DNA of 64,000 nucleotides from Tritrichomonas musculus (GCA_039105265.1 JAPFFF010000015.1:1178001-1242000), one strand, 5' to 3'; shown: positions 20,024 through 31,700, numbered from the stretch's first letter. The notes: generated from the sequence alone by a model not told the origin. Translations and numbers: made by a program.

Positions 20024-21553
20024 ATGAATTACAAAGATAATGAATCTGAACAAAATTTACCGAGAGCAACACTAATCAAAGGAAATAAAAAGTACAAAAA
20101 TAGTGTTTACTTCATAATTGAAGAAGTTTGCCCTGCAATTGCAGATTCTTTTCATAAAGACTTATTAAATCCTCTTCAAGAATCACTCGAGTCGTTATCA
20201 AATATTTTAAGTGATCAAGAATTAGTTGAATTGCCAATCATATTTCGAAATCTTAACATAATGAATATCTTATTTTCAATACTCATGAATAAAGATAATA
20301 AGTATAATGTCAAGCATATTTCTAGTTCAATATCATGCCTTAAATATATTTATTGGTCAAAACAAATTTGTGACGAATTCTTAACAAACGATAATATCAA
20401 TATTATTTGTTTTCAAATAAGTAATTGGGAAAAAATATTCCCAATGCAAGAAGATACATATAATGATGAAATAAGTGCCATTATTGATTTAATTCAAATA
20501 ATAAATTTATTTATTGATCATAAAGATTCTACGTTTTCTTTAATTAATTCAATTTTACCGCTTAATTTCTTAATTAATATGGCTATGTCATTCAAAGATG
20601 TTTATATCGCATTGAGTTTTTCTTTGTACTTTTATAGTTTTTTTGATATTACAGACTCTAAATTACTCGAAAACTATTTAAAAGAATCAATTTCTTTTTT
20701 TTCTTTTTGCTTGTCATGTTACCAAAACGGATTGAAACCAGCATACCGATACAACTTGTGGTCTTTGTCTGAGCTTATTATTAAATTAAGGCAAAAATTT
20801 CGTTTATCTGAATTCATTCAGTTTAAATTAAATGAATTTATTAATGACTCTATTTTAGAAGATGATGACAAGATAGTTTTTCCAGCACTTCGTATAATAT
20901 CTCTTTTTCATTTTCCAATTAATTCTAATATACGAAAGTTAGATGAAACTAAAGAAAATAACGATGAAAGGCAAATTAATGAAAGTAACAGTTCAATAGT
21001 CAATAATCATAATAATCAATTTTTCATCGTTGAAAAAAGTTGGTTTAATATTGATAATATTGTCATTTTACCAAAGTATAGAGAGAAACTTTCAAATGAA
21101 ACAAAAATTTATTCAATAATGACCATTGAAAAAATTTTTAGATATAATTATGAGTATATTGCATTATTTTTTAAATATTGCATGCCAGAATTTTACATAG
21201 AAGAATTTCCCAAAAGTGATTTTAATATGAAAAAGGCAGTTTGTTCTCTATTTTTATATATTTTACAATTTATTAATAATGAAACTTTACTTAAGATGAT
21301 CAAAGAAGGGTTACTTGGAATTTTTATTGATTATCTTGGTACAAAATGCATGACTTATGATATTCTTATGGGAGTTAAGTTTATTTTAGATAGATTTCAT
21401 GATTTATCTGATTATCCTTTATTAGTAGTCTTTCTTCAAGATGAATCATTTCAAGATTTGCTTTCAGAAATCGAATTGAATGAAGAACAAAATTGTACTG
21501 AACTGGCTACAGTTTTAAAGAATATGACATATATTGAAGATGAAGGAGAATAA
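20024..21553 (+). CDS. Hypothetical alpha-helical (ARM/HEAT-like) protein
   Basis: 509 residues, ATG start. Not recognised as a named family. It is almost entirely amphipathic helices (e.g. ELPIIFRNLNIMNILFSILM and LKMIKEGLLGIFIDYLG), in the manner of armadillo-like proteins common in trichomonad genomes. An Asn/Glu-rich low-complexity insert lies around residues 305-328 (DETKENNDERQINESNSS). No signal peptide and no membrane segment. It is probably a cytoplasmic or nuclear scaffold; nothing more can be said. Confidence 0.65.
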   Translation: MNYKDNESEQNLPRATLIKGNKKYKNSVYFIIEEVCPAIADSFHKDLLNPLQESLESLSNILSDQELVELPIIFRNLNIMNILFSILMNKDNKYNVKHISSSISCLKYIYWSKQICDEFLTNDNINIICFQISNWEKIFPMQEDTYNDEISAIIDLIQIINLFIDHKDSTFSLINSILPLNFLINMAMSFKDVYIALSFSLYFYSFFDITDSKLLENYLKESISFFSFCLSCYQNGLKPAYRYNLWSLSELIIKLRQKFRLSEFIQFKLNEFINDSILEDDDKIVFPALRIISLFHFPINSNIRKLDETKENNDERQINESNSSIVNNHNNQFFIVEKSWFNIDNIVILPKYREKLSNETKIYSIMTIEKIFRYNYEYIALFFKYCMPEFYIEEFPKSDFNMKKAVCSLFLYILQFINNETLLKMIKEGLLGIFIDYLGTKCMTYDILMGVKFILDRFHDLSDYPLLVVFLQDESFQDLLSEIELNEEQNCTELATVLKNMTYIEDEGE

Positions 21554-22565
21554 AGTTAAAAATATAACCACATTTTTGTGAAATTAAAGAATGTTTTCCA
21601 AAAAGTAATAATCATTTATAAATTTCCAAAATAAAAATATCATTAGTTTCTACCTATTGTGCAAAAAAAAAAAGTCTGCTCAGAAATAATGGGTTTGCTT
21701 AAAAAAAAAATAACAAGAATGTCTCAATTTTTTGAGAAAATTCAAACTTTTTCTAAACAATCTATTATTCATGTTTTAATTTTATTTTGTGTAAAATAGA
21801 AAAGTTCTTTTACATTTTTAGCAAGGACTTATTAAAAATAAAGCCCTAGTCATAGTAAATAATAGATTATGGTGTAAAATAAAACAAGTATTTGAATGAA
21901 TGGTGGTGCAATTTGAATTCAATAAAAATGCATTCAAAAAATCATATCAAAAAATTCATAATGATGGTCTAAAGAACTGATAAAAAAAGCCATAAATCCA
22001 ATTTTGTAGTTTTAATTTTTAATTTTATAAAAGACTTGGAAATGCTGTTCAAATGGAAATAATTAATCTTGAAAATTTTATTTATTTTGAGTTTTCTTCA
22101 TATTTTAATAATAAGGTATTAAATAGTCTTTATTTATTTCAAAATTATTATCTATATTGTAATGAATAAGAAATATCCCGTTATTTTATATTTTGAAAAG
22201 AGTTATGAAAAGTAAATTATATGTTTTATTTTTTTAAAGGAGATATGAATATTAGCATTGAATTTCGTAAAGAGATTTTTATTGAAATTTCTAACAGCCA
22301 TTGATTTTTTTATAATGTTAATTTAGCCAGACAGTATTTAATTCAATTTATAAATTTTTTTATTTCATTACATAAAATAATATAAATTATAATATCATTT
22401 AATAATATTTTTTATTTTATATTTTTTATAATAATATACTAAATAATTTAATTAATTTGTTTTGAATGGAGATATGACTAAAATGAAAATATTGAGATAA
22501 AAAACGTTGAAAAATTGCGTTATAGAAATAAACTTTTTGAATGCTCTGAAAATTAAAAATGATGA
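21554..22565. other. AT-rich spacer
   Basis: No gene accepted. It contains A runs near 21664 and 21701. Two ATGs at 22559 and 22562 open a 14-codon upstream frame ending at 22603 that overlaps the start of the next gene. Confidence 0.5.
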
Positions 22566-23426
22566 ATGGTGAGGTTGATTTTACATTTATTAAGGAACGA
22601 TAAAAAGATGTGCGCTCTCCCACAATTCTTTGACTTCCTCAATGATGAAGATAAAGGCCAATACTTATATATGAGAAGCACCTTTTCCTCTTCGGCATGC
22701 AAAAATAGGAGAAATGATAGTTCACATACATTTGAACAAATATTAAATACAATATATAAATATGCTATTCGTTCAGACGCAGATGACTGGAAAAGATGCA
22801 TTGTTTGTGGAATATTTTGGCTTGATGATGTTCAAATTGCTGTTAATTCTAAACAGCTTTGTACTTTGTTAGCAAAATGTAAATCTTCGATCAATGGATC
22901 ATTAATACTCCTTCATTATGTTAAAGTTGAAAACAATTTAGATCAAGTTAAATCATTTATGAACAAAATTCCTTTATTAGAGCTAAAACCCGCTTTAATA
23001 GAGCTCAGACAATGGACAATTCGTAAAAAATCATTTGATAATGCCGAAAATCGTGAAAAAAATATGACCAAACATTTAAGGAATAATGATGGGAGAAATC
23101 AGAAAAAAGAAGAGAGCAGCGTTTTTGGTATCAATGATAAAACACTTTATTGTGATGATAAGTTTTACAATGATTACTTATTATCAGATGGAGATATAGA
23201 CGAAGTTTTTGAAGAAATTCATCAAGAAAATGAATCATATAGAAATCCTAGACATCCACACCAATATTCTTATCAAATTAATCCAGAAAAAAATACAAGC
23301 ATTTCGCGTGAAACAATTGGAATGAATAATGTTCATATTGATGTTAATTTTTTTCAAATTCCTCAAGAACTGCCAGATTTAGATCAAGAACTTATTGATA
23401 ATTCAGATTGCTATTTTTACAGTTGA
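22566..23426 (+). CDS. Initiator-binding-domain (IBD) protein, IBP39-like
   Basis: 286 residues from ATG 22566, or 272 from the ATG at 22608 (MCALPQFFDFL), which starts right at the domain and is 4 nt past a short upstream frame. The N-terminal domain has the hallmarks of the trichomonad IBD: FFDFLNDEDKGQYLYMR, DADDWKRCIVCGIFWLDD and KCKSSINGSL. This winged-helix-like fold, known from IBP39 of Trichomonas vaginalis, binds the initiator TCAYWW at transcription starts; relatives act as other DNA-binding factors. After about residue 165 the protein is Asn/Glu/Asp-rich and ends in an acidic segment (LPDLDQELIDNSD) that could contact the transcription machinery. IBD genes form a family in trichomonads, so this may be IBP39 itself or a paralogue with another target. 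Confidence 0.85.
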   Translation: MVRLILHLLRNDKKMCALPQFFDFLNDEDKGQYLYMRSTFSSSACKNRRNDSSHTFEQILNTIYKYAIRSDADDWKRCIVCGIFWLDDVQIAVNSKQLCTLLAKCKSSINGSLILLHYVKVENNLDQVKSFMNKIPLLELKPALIELRQWTIRKKSFDNAENREKNMTKHLRNNDGRNQKKEESSVFGINDKTLYCDDKFYNDYLLSDGDIDEVFEEIHQENESYRNPRHPHQYSYQINPEKNTSISRETIGMNNVHIDVNFFQIPQELPDLDQELIDNSDCYFYS

Positions 23427-23997
23427 TTTATTTCAGTGTAATTGAAATAATTAATAATCTATCGCATATATTATTTTTTGGGTTTTTTATTTTTGTTTTA
23501 ATCTTTGATTTGCAGATATATTACTAATAAAAAGAAAATACAAAAAATCCAATTTCGCTTTATTTATTTAGGTATATTTCAAAAAAGCAATTATAATTTC
23601 AATAAAAATTTATGAAGATATCCATTTAATTTACTTTGAATAGGTATTTAAATGTAATTAGAAATTCAATGCCATCTAACCTCAAAAGTCATAAAAAAAC
23701 CGTCATCTAACCTTTCTGAAAATCATTTCGGTATTCCTATTCAAATAGAATATATACAGTTGTTTAAAATGAATCTATTTTATTTTACAAATAATATTAA
23801 ATTTAATGAAATTTGAAATTTTTATAAAAAGGAAACAAATTTATCATAAAATCATTTTTCACAAATATTATTTTTGATTCAATATAAAAATTCAAAATCG
23901 GTTGTCCTTGCTGCACAGGCTTTCTCATCAAAGCTGAAATAGAATTTGTGCTAAAACTAAAACAATTATTAATATTAAAATATAACCTTAAATAAGT
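23427..23997. other. AT-rich spacer
   Basis: No gene seen. CCATCTAACCT recurs loosely as TCATCTAACCT near 23672 and 23703. The spacer ends at the tRNA gene. Confidence 0.45.
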
Positions 23998-24069
23998 TCC
24001 GGCGTCGTTCATCGGTTAGGATACATGGTTCTCATCCATGGGAGCGGGGTTCGACTCCCCGCGCCGGAG
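23998..24069 (+). tRNA. tRNA-Glu (anticodon CTC)
   Basis: A 72-nt cloverleaf. The acceptor stem TCCGGCG pairs with CGCCGGA (24062-24068). The D arm has GGTTAGGAT. The anticodon stem CATGG/CCATG encloses the loop TTCTCAT, giving anticodon CTC, which reads GAG. The T arm is CGGGG-TTCGACT-CCCCG, and the discriminator is G. No intron; CCA is not encoded. The D-loop and T-loop sequences also form the internal pol III promoter boxes. Confidence 0.95.
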
Positions 24070-24070
24070 A

Positions 24071-24079
24071 TTTTTTTTT
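24071..24079 (+). terminator. RNA polymerase III terminator (T9)
   Basis: A run of nine T starts two bases after the tRNA end, the standard pol III stop. It lies about 43 bp from the stop codon of the VPS11 gene on the other strand, so the two transcription units converge. Confidence 0.75.
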
Positions 24080-24122
24080 CAATTCTTATATAAAAAAAAT
24101 ATAAATATTCAATCATTTGTTT

Positions 24123-26951
24123 TTATTCATCTTTAATCTGTTTTGGTGGTGGTTCCAATCTAGCAGCAAGTTCACGAACCGCTTCTTCTCCTCCAAACTC
24201 AAGTTCTGGTGCGAAGAAACCACTCTCTAATAACATATTTAATGATTCTTGTGGGTTTGCACTGTTCTTAAGTTTTTGTAATATATCTTTTTCATTTTTG
24301 GCTTCCTCGATTTGCTTTATCTTTGTTTTGGAATTTTCAATATGAGACTCTTTACATACTCTGCACACTTCAGCTCCACCATCCAAGCAGTGCTTATGGA
24401 ATGAGTGGCCACAGAGGAAATGATATGAAGGTCTGTCAAGTGGTAATTTACAATATGCACAATTAACAGGCTTAACAGTATAGTAGTTATTTGTCAAGTT
24501 TTCAATTGTTTCATTATCTTTTTGAATTTGATCTTCTAAAGATTCAAGCTCTTGTTGTTTGGATTCTATTAATTCTTGCATTTTCGTAAAGTCTTCCTGA
24601 ATAAATTCTTGGAATATATCAAATGTAAATTCACTAAAAGCATTTACTGGCTTTAAGAGAGAATTGAGGGGATATAAATCGTTTTCATGAATCCTACGAA
24701 CAACATCTTTAATAAATATGCCTTTATTCCTTCTTTCTGCTTCTCTAAGGCCTTCGAGCCAGAAGTGAGGATCGTTCTTTCCATAAGTTTCGCATGCACT
24801 TGGAATTTGTTCTGGTGGAATGCAATTCAAAATTTCTGTGCATACACGGCGTTTTTCATATATCGAAATAAGTGCTTTGTTAATGTATCCAAGCGGAGTA
24901 GTAATTTCTTTAATATCAGTTTTAAGAATAGGATCGTCTTTGTTTGCTTTCAAAGCTTCATCATACTTACGTTTTTGGGCTTTAAGTTGAATGGCTGGCT
25001 CTTGCAAAATGATTAAAGCTTGTTCTGTTGAATAGTTTGCATTAGGATGATCAACAACTTCACTGAGATTCTTGATGTCAAGCGATAGTGTTGTTTGAAG
25101 ATAATCATTCCATAATGTTTGAGAAAGTTTTGATGGATCTTTTTCACATAATGCTGATAAGAAGTGATGATAAACGTGCTGATCAAGTGAAAAAACGGTT
25201 TTGAAACTTTCTGGGTTGCAGTATACAGTAATACTTTGGCCATTGATCTCTTCGATTGATCCTTCGATACAAAGGTCAATTGCTAGATGAATGAACTTAT
25301 GGCGTAAATTGTCGTCTTTCATTCGGCTTAAAACCCAAGAGCCGTATTTAGTAATAGTATCCTCTGCTTTTCTACCAGTTAATTCGCTAAAGTGCTCAAA
25401 AAGGCACATATAGTCACCTGAATCATATAAAATTTTCATGCATGTGTCATGCTTATTGTAAGCATCAGCAAGTTGTTGAGCTAAGCTTGTATAGCCGGAG
25501 TGAGTAAGCACTTCGATTGCAGAATCAATGTCATAGGGTGGTTCTTCATTTCCAGCTGCATAATCAACTGCTAATTGAACTTTTTCAGCTAAAATATCGT
25601 TTTTACGAAGTTTAGCATAACAGTTGAAAAGTAAAGTTGAATGAAGTCTTTTTGCAGTATAAGATGAAGTAGAGGTTTCAGACATATCAGCTGTTTGCAG
25701 TTCTTCGAGATAACGGATCAATTGGTTAGCATGCTGAGGATCAAGGAATTTTTTGATAACATATGATGGCTCTAATGATCCAATTGTCATAATATATTCA
25801 TCAATTGCATCATCGAAGTTTTTACGTGTATAAGATTTGTCACCTTTAGTTTTATGAATTGAAGCAATGACTGCCGGAGAAAGATTTTGTTTTTCGGCAA
25901 TTTTTAATGCAATTTCAAATTGATTAAATCTTGTGCATAACTTTTGAATTTTCTGCTCGGTTGAAGGTTCTTCAAGAACAATAACTTCTCCATCATTCTG
26001 AATGAGAGTAAGTCCGCTCCATTCATTAAGGAAGAATTTGACTTGATCTCCATATGGAAGGGCACCAAAGATGCAATGAGATGATGGTTCATATATTTTC
26101 ATTTTATTCATTTCTTCAGGGTATATACAAACAAGATATTGTCTGAACCAAATCATCTTCTGTGGATGTGCATCTAATATTATTTCTTTTCTCTTATGAG
26201 GTCCAATATTATTTTCTTTATCTTCATTAATGTAGACAGTAACTGTTTTTCCACGGCAAACATAAAGTCTTCCTTTTGGTCCGACACAGAAAAGTTCTTC
26301 ACCTTCTGTTGGACTGTAAGGTTCTGGGACTGTCCATGACAACTTGAGTCCGCCTTTTGACGTTATATCATAGCATTGAATTGAATTATTCAAAAGTACG
26401 TATAAGTATCGATTTAATTTTTCATCGTTCGTAAGAAACATTCCAGTAATTGTTCCTTCTTTGATTTGTTTGGTTTCTGGTTGAATATTAAGTCTTTGTA
26501 TTCTTTCAATTGCCCTATCAGATGACGGTAATGAATACTGTAAGATTGTTTTGCGATCAATCGTAAATGCAAATCGAGAAAGTTTTCCTGAGCAAGAAAG
26601 AAAGCTGATATCGGAGGCTCCTGCTTTGTTTTCAACGACTATTTCATAAAGTGCTGAAAAGTCGGACATATTGTAAATTTGAAATACAAAATTATTTTCA
26701 TCCTTGAAGACGATCATAGCACGCTGTGAATATTCTGCAGCAATGATATGAAGGATTGGGCTTGGAAATTTTAAATCGGTTTTTTGCGCTGATGATCCTG
26801 GGCTCATTGCAAGCCATAATTCTCCTTGAGCAGTTCCAAAAAGAACTTTGTTATGACATTCTGAAGCAGCGGTGATTTCGAGTGTGTTGAGATTATCGAT
26901 TTCTGTAAAAGGACGAGGTCCAAAAAAGTAATAGCTTACCCAATTTGTCAT
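24123..26951 (-). CDS. VPS11: VPS11, HOPS/CORVET core subunit with RING-H2 finger
   Basis: 942 residues, ATG start, close to the usual length of VPS11. Residues 1-350 look like a beta-propeller (e.g. ECHNKVLFGTAQGELWLAM). The middle is alpha-solenoid as in clathrin-repeat proteins, with ALKIAEKQNLSPAVIASIHK and FDDAIDEYIMTIGSLEPSYV typical of the VPS11/VPS18 group. A coiled coil at about 785-820 precedes a RING-H2 finger (about 828-865) with CAYC, CGHSFHKHC and CRVC, ligands C-C-C-H-H-C-C-C complete. Known role: tethering of endosomes and lysosomes/vacuoles as a core of HOPS and CORVET, possibly with ubiquitin-ligase activity from the RING. VPS18 and VPS41 share this layout, but the propeller start and PSYHFLCGHSFHKHCL favour VPS11. 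Confidence 0.85.
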   Translation of the reverse strand: MTNWVSYYFFGPRPFTEIDNLNTLEITAASECHNKVLFGTAQGELWLAMSPGSSAQKTDLKFPSPILHIIAAEYSQRAMIVFKDENNFVFQIYNMSDFSALYEIVVENKAGASDISFLSCSGKLSRFAFTIDRKTILQYSLPSSDRAIERIQRLNIQPETKQIKEGTITGMFLTNDEKLNRYLYVLLNNSIQCYDITSKGGLKLSWTVPEPYSPTEGEELFCVGPKGRLYVCRGKTVTVYINEDKENNIGPHKRKEIILDAHPQKMIWFRQYLVCIYPEEMNKMKIYEPSSHCIFGALPYGDQVKFFLNEWSGLTLIQNDGEVIVLEEPSTEQKIQKLCTRFNQFEIALKIAEKQNLSPAVIASIHKTKGDKSYTRKNFDDAIDEYIMTIGSLEPSYVIKKFLDPQHANQLIRYLEELQTADMSETSTSSYTAKRLHSTLLFNCYAKLRKNDILAEKVQLAVDYAAGNEEPPYDIDSAIEVLTHSGYTSLAQQLADAYNKHDTCMKILYDSGDYMCLFEHFSELTGRKAEDTITKYGSWVLSRMKDDNLRHKFIHLAIDLCIEGSIEEINGQSITVYCNPESFKTVFSLDQHVYHHFLSALCEKDPSKLSQTLWNDYLQTTLSLDIKNLSEVVDHPNANYSTEQALIILQEPAIQLKAQKRKYDEALKANKDDPILKTDIKEITTPLGYINKALISIYEKRRVCTEILNCIPPEQIPSACETYGKNDPHFWLEGLREAERRNKGIFIKDVVRRIHENDLYPLNSLLKPVNAFSEFTFDIFQEFIQEDFTKMQELIESKQQELESLEDQIQKDNETIENLTNNYYTVKPVNCAYCKLPLDRPSYHFLCGHSFHKHCLDGGAEVCRVCKESHIENSKTKIKQIEEAKNEKDILQKLKNSANPQESLNMLLESGFFAPELEFGGEEAVRELAARLEPPPKQIKDE

Positions 26952-27441
26952 TTTGGATTTTGAATAATAATCCGATCAGTATCGTTTAACTTGATTCACG
27001 TCTGATTCAAAATTTTTTATTTTGAATTAAAAACGATCCGCAAAATCAATGTATTTCTTAAAAGTGATATGAAATTAAAAATTTGATTTTTTTTCTCCTA
27101 ATGTATAATCAAAATGCTTATATGTTTTTATATATAAATCATGCTGATCTCAATGCTATAAATGGTAGATGATGAAAGCTGTTAATAGGGTTGTGAATTT
27201 TTTTTTTTTTTTTTTTCATGTTCAAGCTAGTTTCTTCCAGTTATTCTATATTACTCTTTTAAATTTATTATATCATTTTTAGGCATATTATGCTAGTATA
27301 ATTTTAAAAAACAAACAGTATTTTGGGCGAAAAATGTGTTTTATTTTTTTGACTTTAAAATGATCGTTGCATACAAAATTTACTAATTTATTATAATATT
27401 TGTCTACAAACTTGACATACTTTTGTTATAATTATTATTAA
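26952..27441. other. Divergent promoter spacer
   Basis: 490 bp between the divergent VPS11 and ankyrin/zinc-finger genes, AT-rich with a T18 run at about 27200-27218. TTCAAAAT lies 14 nt before the VPS11 ATG, a poor match to the initiator. Confidence 0.45.
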
Positions 27442-28476
27442 ATGAGTTCAAAAGACAAGGAAAAAGCAAAACTCGAATATCAGCAAAATTTACAGAGACA
27501 GAAAGAAGTCGAAATTGAAATTTTAGATGCCATTCGTCGTGGAGACATTAAAAAAATTGAATCCTTTCCATTTAATGCTGATGGAATAGATACCCATCTT
27601 TCACAATCTGTTGAAACTAATGTTTTCCCTTCAATTTCCAAAGTTAGATTAATTGAAAAGGTTCATGGGCCAACTGTTGTGATATATTCAATATTGTGTG
27701 AGCAACCAGATATTTTAATGTTTTTTTTAACCAAATTTAATCCAGACTTAACTTCAAATATTGATGGATGGACACCACTTCATTTTGCATGTGCAACAAA
27801 AGATACTTCATGCCTAAAGATTTTATTATCAATACGATTTATTCAACAAAATATTAATATCCCCATACTATCTGACGTTGATCAAAATACTAGAGATATA
27901 ACGACGCCTCTGTACATAGCGGCTTCATATGGACTTCATGAAACTGTGTTGATGCTCACGCAGTCAACTTTTCATGTCACAATTCCATCACCAATAAAAA
28001 TCAGCTTTAAGAATACAATAAAAACATCAATACGCGCTGCCACTGGTTTAACTCCTCTGCATGTTGCTGTAAGAAATGGTGATTGGGATATGTGCCAGAT
28101 TTTGCTCAATTGCGCAGATTGTGATACCACTATTACTGATAATAAAGAAAGATCACCTTATGATTTAGCAAAAGAATTAAAATTGAATAAAATTGTATCA
28201 AATTTTGAATCAGGTGAAATTGAAACACGAGAAATTTTGGAGGGCCGATATATAGATACATTCACTAAAGAAGAAAAAAATTATCTTAAACAGATTACTG
28301 ATAAAATTAATGATATGAAAAAAAGACTAGATAAGATCGAAAGTAGGCAGCATCAATATGGCTTATGCTCTTTATGTGAAGTAAATATTGGGAAATTATG
28401 TCCAGACTGTAATCAAATTATTTGTAAAACTTGTTGGAATGATCCTATTCATAGATGCAACACCGAATATGATTAA
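27442..28476 (+). CDS. Ankyrin-repeat protein with C-terminal B-box-like zinc finger
   Basis: 344 residues, ATG start. Ankyrin repeats are seen at about 108-140 (DGWTPLHFACATKDTSCLKI), 152-180 (TTPLYIAASYGLHETVLML) and 205-250 (GLTPLHVAVRNGDWDMCQIL, then SPYDLAKELKLNKI). A short coiled coil follows (about 275-305, NYLKQITDKINDMKKRLDK). The C-terminus is Cys-rich: CSLCE, LCPDCNQIICKTCW and HRC, i.e. C-x2-C ... C-x2-C-x4-C-x2-C ... H-x-C, resembling a B-box or half RING. Known modules, unknown partnership: it could be a ubiquitin-pathway or cytoskeletal adaptor. Ankyrin plus coiled coil plus zinc finger recurs in protists without a settled function. Confidence 0.8.
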   Translation: MSSKDKEKAKLEYQQNLQRQKEVEIEILDAIRRGDIKKIESFPFNADGIDTHLSQSVETNVFPSISKVRLIEKVHGPTVVIYSILCEQPDILMFFLTKFNPDLTSNIDGWTPLHFACATKDTSCLKILLSIRFIQQNINIPILSDVDQNTRDITTPLYIAASYGLHETVLMLTQSTFHVTIPSPIKISFKNTIKTSIRAATGLTPLHVAVRNGDWDMCQILLNCADCDTTITDNKERSPYDLAKELKLNKIVSNFESGEIETREILEGRYIDTFTKEEKNYLKQITDKINDMKKRLDKIESRQHQYGLCSLCEVNIGKLCPDCNQIICKTCWNDPIHRCNTEYD

Positions 28477-28758
28477 GTTACTTCTTTATTTATTTTTTTG
28501 TACGTTATATAAATTTATCCATTTTTAAAAAAGCATTTCATACTTCTATATTATTTATTTAATGGTTATGATGTTTCTGTATTTTAATGTTAACTATATA
28601 ACTTTTTCTATAAAAAAACGTGTTTTATAAAAACTCTATTTTGTAAAAAAAAATTGTTAATAAAATAATTTTTTCTTTTCTTTTTTTATTCAAAAATACG
28701 ACAATCGTTTTATCCCCTTCGATATAAAACAAAACTTTTTTTTTTTTTTAATTACCAT

Positions 28759-31700
28759 CTAAAAGTCATCATTGCCACCTCTTCTTACAAAGCCTGTAGT
28801 TGGCGTTTCAGAGTATAGTGGATCCTTTGAGCGGTTCTTTCTTGAATAGGGAGAAGTATTCATAAAGTCAGATGGGAAGAAGAATCCTCCATTTTTACTT
28901 CTACTACTTGATGAAGATTTGGTAGATGACGAAGAAGAATAATTTTGGTATCTTCTTGATGGTGATTCAAAGCCTTCATAGCCACCTGCAAAATTACTAG
29001 TGCTATCATCATTATTATTATCAAAGTCAAAGCCAAAGTTTCGTCTTCTTGAAATTGATTTAAAGGAAGGAGCAGTATTTGTATCTCTCTGTTTAGAAGG
29101 TGAGCCGTAATATGAATAAGTAGAATCGTTTGAAGTTCTTCCTTTGGAAGGAGATCCGTAGTATGAGAAAGAAGAGTCATTAGATGGTCGTGGTTTAGAA
29201 GAGATGTAAGAATAAGTAGAATCATTTGAGCCTCTTTGTCTTTTAGATGGAGAAAGAGAAGAAAATGATGAATCATTGAAACTCTTTTGTCGAGAAGGTG
29301 AGAAATATGATGAAGAATCGTTATTAGAAGGTCTTTGTCTTGATGGTGAACGATAAGAATTAGAACTTGATCCATATCCTTGGTAGCCTCCTCCATTATT
29401 TTCCTGATTATTTGGAAGATAACTACAATTACTATTTTTCTGCAAATGGAAAGTAGTAAATTGATGTTTCTTCTTATCTTGTAAGTTTTGGGTCAATGGT
29501 GACATTCCATCATCACTACTATCATTTCCAATTGAAAAGCTGTCTGAATTATTATAATTTCTTCCGCCATGATGACTACGACGAGGACTTGAGCTGGCAA
29601 AGCTGCTAGACATATCACTGTCTGTGTCGTTCATACTTCCCAATTTCTCACGTAATTCTTTCTTCTTTTCCTTGCTTACTTTGGGCTTCTTTACTCCAAG
29701 AGAGGGTGATTTAACTCCACCAGCTGATGAGCCAGATGAATTGAAATCATCAAGATCACTATCATTAGTAGATGAATAACTTTGTAAGAAATTGTTGTCT
29801 TCTTCTCTTCTACTTGAGTGATGATGAGAGCTTGAATGATGATGTGAACGTGAGTGAGAGCTGCTACTATGATGATTGTAATGATGATGATGGCCTCTTG
29901 ATGGAGATGATGACGATGAATGATGATGGCGATGACTACTGCTAGACTTTTGATTATGGTTGTTATCACTTAACTCGAAATCGTTTGACTCTTCAATCTT
30001 TAATGGGCTACTTTCAGAATTATCTTGGCTTTCATTATTTTCTTTATCTTCATCAAGATCTTCTTCTTCAGCTGAATTGGTTGAAAGTTTTTCATCTGTA
30101 GTATTATCGGATTTGCCTTGTTCTTCAGAAAGTTTATCTGTTTCATCTTCATCTTCTGAGTTAGCGGTATCATTCTTGTGTTGATCTTGTATTTTATATG
30201 CTTCATCGAGCTTTTTATCTGCCTCTTCAACATCATTAATGAAATCGTTTATTTCATCATCATCAATATTTTCAGTCGCACTTTCAGATTCACTTAAAAC
30301 ATTGCTTTCATTTTCTTCTTCTTCTTCTTCATTTTCGTTTTCATTGGTTTCTTCACTTGGTTCGAAATTGTTTTCTTCATTTTCTGTTTCTTCTTCATTG
30401 TTGTCTTCACTTGGTTCGAACAAGTTACCTTCTTCTTCCTCTTCCTCTTTTTTATCGCCCTCGCTTGGTTCAAAGTTATTTTGATCACTTTCAGTGAGAT
30501 CATCTTTAATATCACTACTTTCTAATACCCATGGATTCTTTTGTGGATTTGATTGTAAATTGTCTTCTTCTTCTTGGTTCTCATCAAGCAAATCATTATT
30601 TTCTTCTTCTTCTTCGCCTGGTTCTGTTAATAATTTATCTTCATTATCTTCTTCCTCGTTCTTTTGTTCTTGGTTGCCATCTTGGTCGGGTTCATAATTA
30701 TTGCTAAAATCACGTAGTTCTTCATCAAGTTTTTCATCATTCTTCGCGTCATTATTGATATCGACAATAATTTGGTCTAAGTCAATATCGTTTGGATCTA
30801 CAGGGCCATTCTGATTATCACCTCCTTCAACATCATCAAGCTTGTCTGAATAATTGAAATCTTCAATATCATTTAAGTTTTCATTTTCATCAATATTGTC
30901 GGTATCATTGATATTTTCATTTGTTTCTTCTTCTCCATTTCCTTCAGCATCGTTATTTTCTTCTTCTTCAGGATTTTTGATATTTTCAATGCTTTCTTCT
31001 TCTTCTTCTGGATTTCTGGCATTTTCAGTATTATTGTTTATGTCTTCTTCTTCAGGATTTTCAGCATTATTATTAATTGTGTCTTCTTCTTCGGGATTTT
31101 CAACATTATTATTATTTGTGTCTTCCTCTTCAGGATTTTCAGCATTAATATAGTTTTCTTCTTCTTCTGGATTTTCAGCATCATTATTATTTTCATCTTG
31201 GTTCAAATCTCGATTAAGGCTATCATTTTCATTTCCAACTGTTTCTTCTTCATTTCCGTTATTAAGTTCATTACCTTCTTCTTCATGTTGATTTTCTTCT
31301 CCCTTATCTTCTTCTTCCATCTCTACTTCTATTTCAACTTCAATTTCTTCTTCTTCATTTGCGTTGGCTTCATTGCCTGCCTCTTCGGGGCTTGGAACGA
31401 CATTAACATTTCCATTTTCATCAACTTCTATAAAGTTGGGATTCAAATCAGTTACTATGTCTCTTTCAACAATTTCTTGGTCATTGTTGATTGAATCTTT
31501 CCATTTTTGGTCCATTTGAAGTTCGTATAGAGCAGGCATTGACGGTCCACCACTTGATTCACATCCGCCATACACAGCAATGTTTTTATTTGATGGATCA
31601 TAAGAAGCAGCTGATCCAATAAGTGCTGGTGGTACATTTCCATATTCTTCGATAAATTTAACATTGTAATCTTTATCATCCAAATTTACAGAAAGTGATT

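Noticed and set aside
23803-24012. 69-codon minus-strand frame overlapping the tRNA gene
   Set aside because: Its start lies inside the tRNA-Glu gene and the peptide has no recognisable features.
28860-31494. Ser-rich, Phe-rich and Ile/Leu-rich frames over the RhoGEF-kelch tail
   Set aside because: They are other-frame readings of the Glu/Asn/Ser low-complexity coding repeats.
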